Shown here one piece after another: positions 36,854-45,845 of a DNA stretch of 64,000 nt. The DNA is taken from assembly GCF_003856525.1 (NCBI RefSeq), contig NZ_RJVQ01000012.1, positions 60,901 through 124,900 on the forward strand. The letters run 5' to 3'. Both the position numbers and the translations under genes were made by a program. Position 1 is the stretch's first letter, and every line of letters begins with the position of its first letter. Origin of the DNA: Vibrio viridaestus (GTDB taxonomy: Bacteria; Pseudomonadota; Gammaproteobacteria; Enterobacterales; Vibrionaceae). Under the pieces are notes generated by a model. It saw only the letters and a list, made by a program, of their open reading frames with translations. It had not been told where the DNA came from and made no database searches.

Positions 36854-37861
36854 ATGCAACGAATTTTTTATTTTGATTTATTACGATGTATTGCCGCTTT
36901 TGCTGTTGTAGCGATTCATACTCTGGGACCATACCGTGCCGAAATTGGCAATATCTCGTTTGATCAGTGGGGTGTTGCTGTCGGTCTTAATAGTGTCAGC
37001 CGTTGGGCTGTGCCTGTGTTTCTCTTAATATCAGGTGCGCTACTTGTTGGGGATCGCAGAGAATTTGATATTAAATATTATTTTCGCCGACGAGTAGGCA
37101 AGGTCATTATTCCTTTTGTAGTTTGGTCTGTGTTTTATGCTTTTCTATCTGGATTGAACCGTGATGGTTTTCAATGGGATGAGACACAAGAACATCTGGT
37201 GAACTTGCCATTTCATGAATCCTACTACCATTTAGGCTTCTTTTATTATTTTATTCCTCTCTATTTATTAGCGCCCGCATTCCAGTGGCTCGCTAAGCAT
37301 AATGAAAAATGGCTAGTTGGTTATGTAGCAGTGTGGGGACTAACAACGGTTGCGTTCTTACTCCATATCGATGGTCCATGGACTAATATGCTTTGGCTAT
37401 ATTCAGGGTACATGCCACTGGGTTATCTGCTCGCGTCAAAAGAGCCACTAAATCGGATAGAGGTAATGCTAGTTGCTCTAGTGGGTTTTATGGCGGCCTT
37501 TATCACTGCGTTTAATGTGTTGGCTGATAGTTATGTAGCGCAAGATTATGCTATTGGTCGTTGGTTATCGTATAAAACCATCAATACTGTATTGCTGGCG
37601 AGTGCGATATTTTTAATTGCTAAGCAATATGGCAATGCTCTGTCATCAAAACAGCACCAAGCGGTGGGGGTGATTAGTCGTTATAGTTTGGGAATTTACT
37701 TACTTCACCCTATTTTTCTATGGCCAATGCAAAATTTTGAACTATATCATGCACATCCAATTTGGATTATCCCATTATGGCTTATACTTAGTTTAAGTGG
37801 TGCGTTAGGACTGAGTTGGTTGCTCGCCAGATCCAGAAAAACTGCATGGTTAGTACCGTAG
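36854..37861 (+). CDS. Acyltransferase family 3 membrane protein
   Basis: The 335-residue integral membrane protein has about 10 membrane segments and the acyltransferase-3 signature: FYFDLLRCIAAFAVVAIHTLG with the conserved Arg and His near the N-terminus, then RWAVPVFLLISGALL. Such proteins O-acetylate surface polysaccharides (WecH, OafA-like), but this one has no extra periplasmic SGNH domain. No polysaccharide genes are adjacent, so the acceptor is unknown. A small membrane-anchored protein gene follows 40 bp downstream. Confidence 0.88.
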   Translation: MQRIFYFDLLRCIAAFAVVAIHTLGPYRAEIGNISFDQWGVAVGLNSVSRWAVPVFLLISGALLVGDRREFDIKYYFRRRVGKVIIPFVVWSVFYAFLSGLNRDGFQWDETQEHLVNLPFHESYYHLGFFYYFIPLYLLAPAFQWLAKHNEKWLVGYVAVWGLTTVAFLLHIDGPWTNMLWLYSGYMPLGYLLASKEPLNRIEVMLVALVGFMAAFITAFNVLADSYVAQDYAIGRWLSYKTINTVLLASAIFLIAKQYGNALSSKQHQAVGVISRYSLGIYLLHPIFLWPMQNFELYHAHPIWIIPLWLILSLSGALGLSWLLARSRKTAWLVP

Positions 37862-37900
37862 GTATTCTTGGGTACTTCATGACATCTAGAGAGGTGTGTC

Positions 37901-38272
37901 ATGTCAGACATTGAAACTGTTGTTATGCGATCGAAGAAATTGGAGCTGCTGTTGAAAAGTCAGTATCGGGCCGAGGGACAAGGTATGCATCAACTTATAT
38001 CTAGCTGTGAGGAAAGGCTACCTCATGAAGTAGTAAAACAACTGAGATACATTGCTACAGTGCGGAATAATGCGGTGCAAGATGATGCGTTCGAGCTGGA
38101 AGATCAGCGAACCTTTACTCAAGCTTGTGAAGACTGCATGGCTAAACTGACACCAAGAAGTGGACGCTTTATCTGGAGAATCGCAGTTTTGTTAATGTGT
38201 GTAATGACAATTGCATCGTTACTTTTCTATTACATTAACTGGGAATTTCTTGAACCTCATCTTTTTAGGTAG
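37901..38272 (+). CDS. Uncharacterised membrane-anchored protein
   Basis: I do not recognise this 123-residue protein. It has a helical cytosolic part with SKKLELLLKSQYRAEG and LRYIATVRNNAVQDDAFE, which recalls the helical DUF4145-type fold, and one C-terminal membrane segment (about 97-116, IAVLLMCVMTIASLLFYYI). It would be a tail-anchored-like inner membrane protein. It lies just after the acyltransferase gene, behind GAGAGGTG, and ends before a strong terminator, so the two may be co-transcribed. Confidence 0.7.
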   Translation: MSDIETVVMRSKKLELLLKSQYRAEGQGMHQLISSCEERLPHEVVKQLRYIATVRNNAVQDDAFELEDQRTFTQACEDCMAKLTPRSGRFIWRIAVLLMCVMTIASLLFYYINWEFLEPHLFR

Positions 38273-38284
38273 GAAATATAAAAT

Positions 38285-38312
38285 AAAAAAGGACGCTAAT
38301 GCGTCCTTTTTT
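38285..38312. terminator. Intrinsic terminator after the acyltransferase operon
   Basis: A GGACGC and GCGTCC stem with a TAAT loop is flanked by A- and T-runs. It also lies just beyond the stop of the small leftward reading frame at 38329-38409 and can serve both directions. Confidence 0.9.
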
Positions 38313-38328
38313 ATTTTATATCATGTGC

Positions 38329-38409
38329 TTAGTAAAACATCGGCAGTGTCATTAAACCAACGATAACTGCGATCATTACCAAACCTTGTCTCTGAGATGA
38401 AGTGATCAT
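38329..38409 (-). CDS. Putative 26-residue membrane peptide
   Basis: A 27-codon frame with a near-ideal ribosome site (TTAAGGAGCAGTGTT before ATG) encodes MITSSQRQGL followed by a hydrophobic stretch (VMIAVIVGLMTLPMF) and a final Tyr. It ends 17 bp before a strong bidirectional terminator. The short polar start plus a single membrane helix is the typical form of bacterial small membrane proteins. I do not recognise the family. Confidence 0.6.
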   Translation of the reverse strand: MITSSQRQGLVMIAVIVGLMTLPMFY

Positions 38410-38429
38410 AACACTGCTCCTTAAAAAGT

Positions 38430-39104
38430 TTTACGGTATGAAATAAGAATACCATCACTTTTAAGCTTTGATCAATAGATAGATAGATTTTTGTATAAAA
38501 TAGGCAAACTTCTTATCTTTAAATACCGTTAAATCGCGGATGTTAAGTAGTAAAATGGTATGGTTTTTATTTGTTCGTTTATTGCATAAGTAATATTATT
38601 TATTAAAAAATATATTAAAATCATTAACTTATTTATGTTAATTAAATGTGTCAAAAAAATAACTGTCAATTTTTTGTTATATCCATCAAGTACTGTAATT
38701 TCTTCGTAAAAAGGAGAAAGTATGGCTCTTTATTCATGGTTTTTATCACTGGATGAAAATGATGTGAGTCAAATTTTGATAAATATCATTATTTATTGCT
38801 ATTTAATGCTAGTTGGTTGTCTATAAGAGTTTTTGGGTTTTAATATTCATAGTTTATTTATTAAGTTTTATTAAACAAATAGTTAGTTTGTTTTTTTTGG
38901 TTTTATTATAAAGGAAATCATCTAGGCAACCGTTTGCTAAAGGCTTTTTATGTATTGATTTTGGTATGGGATTGATACCTGATGCCTGGGGTGTGCTTTT
39001 TTCTTTTAGTGTGTTGTTTTTATCATCAATGTCTAACTTTGCTAACAAAGCCATAGACTTATTAATTCGAATATTTAGACTGGATTAGCGGATTAGGAGG
39101 GAAT
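38430..39104. other. AT-rich interval without a recognised gene
   Basis: This is markedly more AT-rich than its flanks. It holds the small frame at 38722-38826 and, on the forward strand from about 38912 to 39087, an open frame without a start ending FANKAIDLLIRIFRLD, which could be a gene remnant. Apart from these I see no gene, RNA or repeat. Confidence 0.5.
38722..38826 (+). CDS. Putative 34-residue peptide in the AT-rich interval
   Basis: An ATG behind AAAAAGGAGAAAGT opens a 34-codon frame: MALYSWFLSLDENDVSQ followed by a hydrophobic end (ILINIIIYCYLMLVGCL). The ribosome site is good, but the region is so AT-rich that chance is a real alternative. It might be the first part of a decayed longer gene. 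Confidence 0.35.
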   Translation: MALYSWFLSLDENDVSQILINIIIYCYLMLVGCL

Positions 39105-39734
39105 ATGACTGGTAAGCAGGGACTTGGCGGGCTAGAGCACAGCGAAAATTTTTTTTCAGGCGTGCAACGTATCACGAGCGTTTTATATTTTATTGTCGCC
39201 GTCGAAGTCGCGCTATTGATCTGCTTTCTTTCTCTGGCACCAATCTCTTCTTATTGGTCTTTATGCCTTTTAGTTGGCCTGCCTATTTCTTTATTGAGTG
39301 TGATCGGAGCAATTAAACATAGTCATGATAGTTGGTCCGTGGTTGCAACTAGCCTTTATCTCTGTTTGTTTGGGATTACATTTTGGGGAATGGGTGACCA
39401 TCAGATTCATTGGTACATACCGATTTCCCTTTTTGCTGTAGCGATCGTCGGAGGGCTGCTGATTTTACCGCACATAGATTCAAGGTTGTTCCCCTCCGCC
39501 CTCATTACTCTCAGTTTGCTACAGTTTGTTTGGGCTACATTAGAATACTGGCTTGCGGAACGTACAGCTTCCTCTCTGACCGCATGCATCGCGGCATTAC
39601 TTCTTTGTGGTGGAATCGTACTCTATGCCTTGAGTAAACGGTATTTTGAAACTAATACTTTGTTTTCTATCAGGACGATCTGGTTAATTCCAACCATACA
39701 TCTACTACTTTATCTGGTGTTGTTTAATTTCTGA
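39105..39734 (+). CDS. Uncharacterised multi-pass membrane protein
   Basis: The 209-residue protein has a polar N-terminus (MTGKQGLGGLEHSENFFSG) and about six hydrophobic segments, for example VALLICFLSLAPI and SLFAVAIVGGLLILPHI. No catalytic or transport motif is visible and I do not recognise the family. A ribosome site (TAGGAGGGAAT) precedes the ATG. It is followed after 75 bp by yecH on the same strand but with no obvious functional link. Confidence 0.7.
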   Translation: MTGKQGLGGLEHSENFFSGVQRITSVLYFIVAVEVALLICFLSLAPISSYWSLCLLVGLPISLLSVIGAIKHSHDSWSVVATSLYLCLFGITFWGMGDHQIHWYIPISLFAVAIVGGLLILPHIDSRLFPSALITLSLLQFVWATLEYWLAERTASSLTACIAALLLCGGIVLYALSKRYFETNTLFSIRTIWLIPTIHLLLYLVLFNF

Positions 39735-39809
39735 GTTAAATCAATAACACGCTTCTAGGTTTTGCGTACTTTATTGCTATACCAGAGACAACCTTAGATA
39801 GGTGGCAAA

Positions 39810-40046
39810 ATGACGAAAGAAATTCATGCACATAAAGTATTACACCTTTTAGATAAGCAAAGCATGCCTAAAAGTGAGTTTAAAACGCTGATTGAAAATA
39901 AGTTTGGCTCCGACGCGACATTTCATACGTGTAAGCTCAATGGATTTGACGTGGATAGCCTACTTACATTCTTTGAAGAAAATAACAAAGTTGCTGTAGT
40001 CGATGGTCATTGGACGGTTAATCGACAAGAGCTTTGTAATCACTAA
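39810..40046 (+). CDS. YecH-like small metal-binding protein (DUF2492)
   Basis: This 78-residue protein has the YecH family pattern: EIHAHKVLHLL near the start, FGSDATFHTCKLNGFDVDSLLTFF in the middle and NRQELCNH at the end. The conserved His and Cys residues at both ends and the middle suggest metal binding. The role is unknown. A short intergenic region and a change of context separate it from the following marC-type gene. Confidence 0.85.
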   Translation: MTKEIHAHKVLHLLDKQSMPKSEFKTLIENKFGSDATFHTCKLNGFDVDSLLTFFEENNKVAVVDGHWTVNRQELCNH

Positions 40047-40142
40047 TCGAGTGGTTAGTTTACTGTCATAAATGTGCACGGTTGGATTTGAAAGTCGCAA
40101 TGTCGCTATCTGATTGATATACTGGAATTCGTATCAGATTTT

Positions 40143-40751
40143 ATGCCGATTCGGGAGACTCGATTGGATATCTTATCTTCAGCGACACTGATGTTTCTTA
40201 TCATGGACCCGCTCGGTAACTTACCGATTGTACTATCGATCTTAAAGCACCTTGATCCTAAACGAAGACGCAAGGTGCTTGTGAGGGAGCTACTTTTCGC
40301 CCTCATTATATTGATGTTGTTCCTTTTCGCAGGTAAGAGCATCATGAACTTCCTTCATGTTCAGCCGGAAACATTGAGTATTTCTGGTGGACTTATTCTC
40401 TTTATTATTGCCATTAAAATGATATTTCCGAGTGCGGGTTCCATTACTGGGTTAGCCGCAGGTGAAGAACCTTTTATCGTACCGATGGCGATTCCTATGA
40501 TTGCGGGACCGTCATTAATTGCAACTCTCTTATTACTTTCGTCTCAATACCCTAATTATCTGATTGAACTGTCTATGTCGGTACTACTGGCGTGGTCAGC
40601 GACTTTCGTCATTCTTATGTTTTATGACTTCTTCCTTAAGATATTAGGAGAGCGAGGGTTGAAAGCCGTGGAGCGTTTGATGGGATTACTTTTAGTGATG
40701 ATTTCCACTCAGATGTTCTTAGATGGAATTAAGAACTATATAGCAGGTTAG
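40143..40751 (+). CDS. MarC/YhgN family membrane protein
   Basis: The 202-residue protein has six predicted membrane helices and the family repeats FLIMDPLGNLPIVLSIL and PLMAIPMIAGPS-like PMAIPMIAGPSLIATLLLL. This UPF0056 family was once linked to multiple antibiotic resistance, a role since doubted; the substrate is unknown. It matches the YhgN branch more than MarC in the DPLGNLP segment. It lies 28 bp before the mechanosensitive channel gene, possibly the same transcript. Confidence 0.88.
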   Translation: MPIRETRLDILSSATLMFLIMDPLGNLPIVLSILKHLDPKRRRKVLVRELLFALIILMLFLFAGKSIMNFLHVQPETLSISGGLILFIIAIKMIFPSAGSITGLAAGEEPFIVPMAIPMIAGPSLIATLLLLSSQYPNYLIELSMSVLLAWSATFVILMFYDFFLKILGERGLKAVERLMGLLLVMISTQMFLDGIKNYIAG

Positions 40752-40779
40752 CATTATAAAATCTGTGGGAGTAAAGTGA

Positions 40780-41883
40780 ATGAAACTGCAGCCAGAATAC
40801 TATTTTTCTCATTATCCATTGATTGCGCCATTAAGCGTTATCGCAGGCGCATTTATCATTGGTATCATCTTTCGGTTTATCGTTCTAGGTTTCTTGCATT
40901 ATAACGCTCGTAATGGCGATCGCTTTTTATTCGAATCGTTGCAGCGACATTTAAAACGAAGCTTATTCTTGTTCGTACCATGTATGATTATGCATGCTGC
41001 CGCTGGGTGGTTAACTCTTTCAGCAGATAAAATCGATCTTATTCGGCAACTACTACAGATTGTCATCGTCGCGTCCATCGCTTTTATCGCGATACGTTTA
41101 ATGCGTGTCGTACAGGATGTGTTGTTTCGTCGTTATGATGTTTCGATGGCGGATAACCTCAAAGCCAGAAAAGCTCGTACTCAAATCATGTATATCAACA
41201 AAATAGCGACGGTTGTTATCGTGGTTATTTCAGTAGGTATCGTGTTACTAACCTTTGACAGTGTTAGACAATATGGAACTACGATTCTAACTGGTGCTGG
41301 GGTCGCTGGTATTATTATCGGTTTTGCATTGCAGAAAACCTTAGCGAATTTGTTTGCAGGGATTCAAATAGCGTTTACTCAGCCGATAAAAATTGATGAT
41401 GCTGTGGTGGTTGAAGGCGAGTGGGGCTGGATTGAGGAAATCAACCTCACGTATGTTGTAGTACGAATCTGGGATATGAGAAGGTTGATATTACCCATTA
41501 CCTACTTTACTGAAAATGCATTCCAGAACTGGACTCGTTCTACGGCGCAGATTCTGGGCTCGGTATTTCTCTACACAGACTACACCATGCCTCTGGATCC
41601 GCTTCGTAAGCATTTTGACACGATTTTGGACAAGACCGATATGTGGGATGGGCAGGCAAAAGCCTTTCAGGTGACAGATTGTACCGACCATTCGATGACA
41701 ATCAGGTTACTGATGACAGCCCGAAACTCTCCAGTTGCATGGGATTTACGCTGTTATGTCCGCGAAGAGATGATTCGCTATATTCAGGCGAATTATCCTC
41801 AATCGTTACCTAAAACAAGGGCGACTTTGGAAAAAGATCCAAATAAGGAATCTGGGATGTCTTCGGTCGTTGAGCAGGGTTAA
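40780..41883 (+). CDS. MscS-family mechanosensitive ion channel
   Basis: The 367-residue protein has four membrane helices followed by the MscS core: TILTGAGVAGIIIGFALQKTLANLFAGI is the pore helix and its surroundings (about 168-195), then the beta domain QPIKIDDAVVVEGEWGWIEEINLTYVVVRIWDMRRLILPI and a C-terminal alpha-beta cap. It resembles the YbdG/small MscS-like group with an extended N-terminus. It would act as an osmotic safety valve or gating sensor. It is convergent with rsmD. Confidence 0.9.
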   Translation: MKLQPEYYFSHYPLIAPLSVIAGAFIIGIIFRFIVLGFLHYNARNGDRFLFESLQRHLKRSLFLFVPCMIMHAAAGWLTLSADKIDLIRQLLQIVIVASIAFIAIRLMRVVQDVLFRRYDVSMADNLKARKARTQIMYINKIATVVIVVISVGIVLLTFDSVRQYGTTILTGAGVAGIIIGFALQKTLANLFAGIQIAFTQPIKIDDAVVVEGEWGWIEEINLTYVVVRIWDMRRLILPITYFTENAFQNWTRSTAQILGSVFLYTDYTMPLDPLRKHFDTILDKTDMWDGQAKAFQVTDCTDHSMTIRLLMTARNSPVAWDLRCYVREEMIRYIQANYPQSLPKTRATLEKDPNKESGMSSVVEQG

Positions 41884-41934
41884 AGAACAGAGGGAGCGTC
41901 GTTTGCTCCGTCTGATTTTCTATAGTGATAGGAT

Positions 41935-42534
41935 TTATTCTGCATCTCGGTAGTACAGACGAAAAGCGACTTGGCCAGCAAACTTTTCTCTATGTAAGTT
42001 CCAGTGCGAGGGAATACAGTCAGTAGGCCATTCTTTTTCGCTTTCAATATAGATTGACGCATTTTCTGTCAACCAGCCCCGGGATTCTAGCTTACGGATT
42101 ATCTCTTCTATCAGACCTTTGCGAAATGGAGGATCGATAAACACAACGTCAAACGGTGTTGGGGCTTGTTCTAGGAATGAGAGTGCGTCTATATTATGCA
42201 CAATAATATTTTGGGCTTTTAAAGAGTTAGCATTACTCTTGAGCTGATTGGCGACATTCTTGTCCAATTCGATCATGACAACGTTGTCTGCTTGTCTCGA
42301 TGCGGCTTCGAATCCGAGAGAACCGGAACCGGAAAATAGATCTAAGCAGGCTGAATGGGGAATTTCTTGAGCAAGCCAGTTAAACACGGTTTCCTTGACC
42401 CGATCTGTCGTTGGGCGAAGTCCTTCAACGTCATGGACAGGGAGTTTTCTTCCTCTCCATAATCCACTGATGATTCTAACGAACCCTGAACTGGATTGTT
42501 TTTTTGACGAGTTTTGAGGGCGTCGTTTTACCAT
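41935..42534 (-). CDS. rsmD: 16S rRNA (guanine966-N2)-methyltransferase RsmD
   Basis: RsmD methylates G966 of 16S rRNA in the small subunit. The 199-residue protein has a basic N-terminus, IISGLWRGRKLPV, the SAM-binding LDLFSGSGSLGFEAASR (about 65-81), the acidic VVMIELDKN and the catalytic DPPF (about 135-138). It is divergent from ftsY, the common arrangement in gammaproteobacteria. The start is ATG 42534. Confidence 0.95.
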   Translation of the reverse strand: MVKRRPQNSSKKQSSSGFVRIISGLWRGRKLPVHDVEGLRPTTDRVKETVFNWLAQEIPHSACLDLFSGSGSLGFEAASRQADNVVMIELDKNVANQLKSNANSLKAQNIIVHNIDALSFLEQAPTPFDVVFIDPPFRKGLIEEIIRKLESRGWLTENASIYIESEKEWPTDCIPSHWNLHREKFAGQVAFRLYYRDAE

Positions 42535-42742
42535 GATTTTTTGCCTGCAAATAAAATGTTACTATATCGGACTCACAACGATGTGCGGTGAATATAACAA
42601 ATAATGGTTAATGGTGATGGCAGAGTTTACCAATCTGAGTGAAAACTTTTCACTGCTTTGTCATTTTTTCTTTTCTTTAGAGGGATAATTCTCCAAGAAA
42701 AGATCGTATGTTATTGAATTTATAAATCTAGGATATCCCCAG

Positions 42743-43981
42743 ATGACAGAAAAAAAGAAACGCGGTCTGCTTTCATGGCTTGGTTTTGCTGATGATGAAC
42801 AAGCCAAGCAAGAAGATAATAACCAAGAAGCAGACACTTCTGAACTGTTAGAAGAGTCTCAAGATGAGGTGTCGAGCTCTGTTGAAGAGAGTTCAAGCGT
42901 TCAAGAAGAAACAAATGAGTCTGACGAAGACATTACTGAGCAATTATCAGTCGATTCCAAGCAAGAAGATGACAATGCGACTAAGAGTGAAGTCGAAGTA
43001 GACGATTCCGAGGGTGCTGAATCTGAGACAGTCGTTATCAAAGAGCAAGAAAAGCCGACAGAGAGCTTTTTTGCTCGTCTAAAGCGCAGTTTGAGTCGAA
43101 CTAAGTCGAATATTGGCTCTGGCTTCTTTGGCTTATTCAAGGGTAAAAAAATCGATGATGAGCTATTTGAAGAATTAGAAGAGCAACTTCTGATTGCTGA
43201 TGTTGGTATGGATACGACTGTCAAAATTATCAATAGTTTGACAGAAAAAGCGTCTCGCAAAGCGATGAAAGACGGTGAAGCGTTATACGGTTTATTGAAA
43301 GAAGAAATGGCCGATATTCTGCAAACTGTTGAAGCACCATTAATTATTGATACGGAAAAGAAACCTTACGTTATTTTAATGGTCGGAGTGAATGGTGTTG
43401 GTAAGACTACAACGATTGGTAAGCTAGCCAAGCAGTTCCAAGCTGATGGAAAGAAAGTGATGTTAGCTGCAGGCGATACGTTCCGAGCAGCCGCTGTAGA
43501 GCAGTTACAAGTGTGGGGACAACGAAATAATGTTCCCGTTGTGGCTCAGCATACAGGGGCTGATAGTGCGTCGGTTATCTACGATGCCATTGAATCTGCA
43601 AAAGCGAAAGGTATTGATGTTGTTATTGCCGATACAGCAGGCCGATTGCAGAACAAAAGTAATCTTATGGAAGAACTGCGTAAAATTGTTCGTGTGATGA
43701 AAAAAGTGGATGATTCAGCGCCGCATGAAATCATGCTAACACTGGATGCCGGAACGGGTCAGAACGCGATTAGCCAAGCTAAATTGTTTAGCGATGTTGC
43801 TCCAGTGACTGGGATTACACTCACTAAACTTGATGGTACAGCGAAAGGTGGTGTTATTTTCTCTATCGCCGATAAGTTTGGTATCCCAATACGCTACATT
43901 GGTGTTGGTGAAGGGATTGATGATCTTCGACCGTTTGAAACTCAACAGTTTATTGATGCATTGTTCAGTCGAGAAGATTAA
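42743..43981 (+). CDS. ftsY: Signal recognition particle receptor FtsY
   Basis: FtsY receives the SRP-ribosome complex at the inner membrane and delivers nascent membrane proteins to the Sec translocon. The 412-residue protein has an acidic A domain (about 12-115, rich in Glu, Asp and Ser), then the N domain and the GTPase G domain: GVNGVGKTTTIGKLA (P-loop, about 218-232), DTFRAAAVEQLQ, DTAGRLQNKSNLMEEL and TKLDGTAKGG. It is the first of the ftsY-ftsE-ftsX group and is followed by a GC-rich hairpin. Confidence 0.97.
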   Translation: MTEKKKRGLLSWLGFADDEQAKQEDNNQEADTSELLEESQDEVSSSVEESSSVQEETNESDEDITEQLSVDSKQEDDNATKSEVEVDDSEGAESETVVIKEQEKPTESFFARLKRSLSRTKSNIGSGFFGLFKGKKIDDELFEELEEQLLIADVGMDTTVKIINSLTEKASRKAMKDGEALYGLLKEEMADILQTVEAPLIIDTEKKPYVILMVGVNGVGKTTTIGKLAKQFQADGKKVMLAAGDTFRAAAVEQLQVWGQRNNVPVVAQHTGADSASVIYDAIESAKAKGIDVVIADTAGRLQNKSNLMEELRKIVRVMKKVDDSAPHEIMLTLDAGTGQNAISQAKLFSDVAPVTGITLTKLDGTAKGGVIFSIADKFGIPIRYIGVGEGIDDLRPFETQQFIDALFSRED

Positions 43982-43999
43982 TTTAAATCTGATTACTAG

Positions 44000-44020
44000 G
44001 CGCGAGATGATCTCTCGCGC
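44000..44020 (+). terminator. GC-rich hairpin between ftsY and ftsE
   Basis: GCGCGAGA and TCTCGCGC form an 8-bp perfect stem with a 5-base loop, 18 bp after the ftsY stop, followed by TTATTTG. It may partially terminate or stabilise the ftsY transcript before ftsE. Confidence 0.55.
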
Positions 44021-44051
44021 TTATTTGTAGAAAGGGAAAGAGGTATTACGA

Positions 44052-44726
44052 GTGATAAGGTTTCATCATGTGAGTAAAGCTTATCGAGGTGGACGCCAGG
44101 CACTGCAAAAGGTGGACTTTCACTTAAAACGCGGTGAGATGGCATTCGTTGGCGGGCATTCCGGAGCAGGGAAAAGTACGTTGCTCAAACTGATATGCGC
44201 GATTGAACGACCTTCCGACGGTAAAATTCACTTTAATGGACACGATATTACTCGTATTCCTAATCATGACATCCCGTTTTTGCGACGTAACATCGGTATC
44301 GTCTTTCAGGATCATCGTTTACTTATGGATCGTACGGTTTACGAAAACGTCGCGCTTCCGATGAGAATCGAGTCGATTTCTGAAACCGAAATCAAACGCC
44401 GAGTCTCTGCTGCCTTGGATAAGACTGGGTTATTAGATAAAGCTCGATGTTTACCAACCCAATTGTCGGGTGGTGAACAACAACGAGTTGGAATTGCGAG
44501 AGCGGTTGTGAATCGGCCAATACTTCTACTGGCTGATGAACCCACAGGAAACCTTGACCCAGATTTATCCAATCGTATTTTACGTCTCTTTGAAGAATTC
44601 AATCGCGCAGGTGTTACAATATTACTCGCTACTCACGATATTAATTTAGTGAACTCGCGTCCCCAATATCGCCATTTAGAGCTAAATCAAGGGTTTATGA
44701 GTGAGGTCGAAGACTATGGCCATTAA
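44052..44726 (+). CDS. ftsE: Cell division ATP-binding protein FtsE
   Basis: FtsE is the ATPase of the FtsEX complex, which activates septal peptidoglycan hydrolases during division. The 224-residue ABC protein has Walker [14 protein letters not shown] (about 36-48), the signature [14 protein letters not shown], Walker B ILLLADEP and the switch His in LLATHDIN. The start is GTG 44052 ([14 protein letters not shown], the standard N-terminus). Its end overlaps the ftsX start by 11 bp, which indicates translational coupling. Confidence 0.96.
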   Translation: MIRFHHVSKAYRGGRQALQKVDFHLKRGEMAFVGGHSGAGKSTLLKLICAIERPSDGKIHFNGHDITRIPNHDIPFLRRNIGIVFQDHRLLMDRTVYENVALPMRIESISETEIKRRVSAALDKTGLLDKARCLPTQLSGGEQQRVGIARAVVNRPILLLADEPTGNLDPDLSNRILRLFEEFNRAGVTILLATHDINLVNSRPQYRHLELNQGFMSEVEDYGH

Positions 44727-45684
44727 ATCGAAGAACCAGCGTTTGGCTAAGTCGCGCGATAAAAAGGGAGCACAGAAAGATCGCTTTATTATGGTGCATT
44801 ATCGGCAAGCTAAGCAGTCATTCTTTGATTTGTGGAAGCGTCCGATGGGAAACATTTTAACCATTGCTGTCATTTCCATGGCACTCGCGATGCCAGCGTG
44901 TTTATACTTATTAAGTAAGAATGTGGCCATCGCAGCTAACAATGTGGCGAGTTCTTCTCAAATCAGTGTTTATCTAAAAGAAGGGACGCCAGAAGCGCGC
45001 GTCATGATAGTGAAAGATAACATTGAGAGAATGAACGGGGTGAAGAGCGTTAACTACATTTCGTCTCAGCAAGGTCTGGATGAATTAAGTCAGGCATCAG
45101 GATTTGATCAGGCTATCAGCCTTCTAGATGATGTTTCTCTGCCAAGTGTTTTGGTCGTTTCACCGGCTAATCCCGACAAGACAGCAATCCATGCCTTAGC
45201 TCGTTCGATAGGAACTGACGAGGATGTTACCGATGTTCGACTCGATGAGGATTGGTTGACGCGTCTGGACGCGCTGAAGAATCTTGCTAGTGTTGTCGTA
45301 CTTAGTTTGACCTGTTTGATGTTTGCCGCTGTTTTCCTTATTGTTGGTAATACGCTGCGTTTTAATGTCCTTGCCAATAAAGATGAAATTCAGACAATGA
45401 AACTGATAGGGGCAACGGATCGCTTTATTTTACGTCCATACCTTTATTCAGGTATGTGGTTTGGCTGTCTTGGCTCACTTATTGCTTGGATCCTTACAGC
45501 TGTGCTTACTGTACTTATGAATGGCGCCGTAAACCAGTTAGCAACGTTATACGATAGTCAGTACCGACTCATTGGACTTAGTTGGGATGAATCGTTAATT
45601 TTGCTGATGATTGGCACTCTTATTGGCTGTATTGCTGCAAAGCTGTCAGCTCAAAGGCATCTAAAAGAAATTGAACCTGTGTAA
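44716..45684 (+). CDS. ftsX: Cell division membrane protein FtsX
   Basis: FtsX is the membrane partner of FtsE; its large periplasmic loop binds the hydrolase activator EnvC. The 322-residue protein (ATG 44716, inside the end of ftsE) has a basic cytosolic N-terminus, a first membrane helix (ILTIAVISMALAMPACLYLL, about 54-73), the periplasmic domain (about 75-190) and three further helices in the C-terminal half, with the FtsX-domain loop DEIQTMKLIGATDRFI. An alternative GTG start at 44701 would add five residues. Confidence 0.96.
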   Translation: MAIKSKNQRLAKSRDKKGAQKDRFIMVHYRQAKQSFFDLWKRPMGNILTIAVISMALAMPACLYLLSKNVAIAANNVASSSQISVYLKEGTPEARVMIVKDNIERMNGVKSVNYISSQQGLDELSQASGFDQAISLLDDVSLPSVLVVSPANPDKTAIHALARSIGTDEDVTDVRLDEDWLTRLDALKNLASVVVLSLTCLMFAAVFLIVGNTLRFNVLANKDEIQTMKLIGATDRFILRPYLYSGMWFGCLGSLIAWILTAVLTVLMNGAVNQLATLYDSQYRLIGLSWDESLILLMIGTLIGCIAAKLSAQRHLKEIEPV

Positions 45685-45728
45685 AAAACATTGGTCATAC
45701 CCTAAGTTGATATAAACAACAGTTTGGC

Positions 45729-45757
45729 TTGACAACGATTGAAAGATCGTTTATCCA
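45729..45757 (+). promoter_or_regulatory. Candidate sigma-70 promoter of rpoH
   Basis: TTGACA (45729-45734) is a perfect -35 box, followed after 17 bp by a poor -10 (TATCCA, 45752-45757). The 161-bp ftsX-rpoH gap may hold further promoters, as in E. coli, where several control rpoH. Confidence 0.45.
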
Positions 45758-45845
45758 TATCTGTTGGTAACGATTTTTGCTTGTTGAGTAATATTTACAA
45801 GCATGAAAAGAATAAAAGTCCATATCTTAAGTGATGAGGAATTGA

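Noticed and set aside
38854-39054. A 66-codon reverse frame in the AT-rich interval
   Set aside because: It has a Lys-rich, low-complexity translation, no ribosome site and competes with a more protein-like forward frame.
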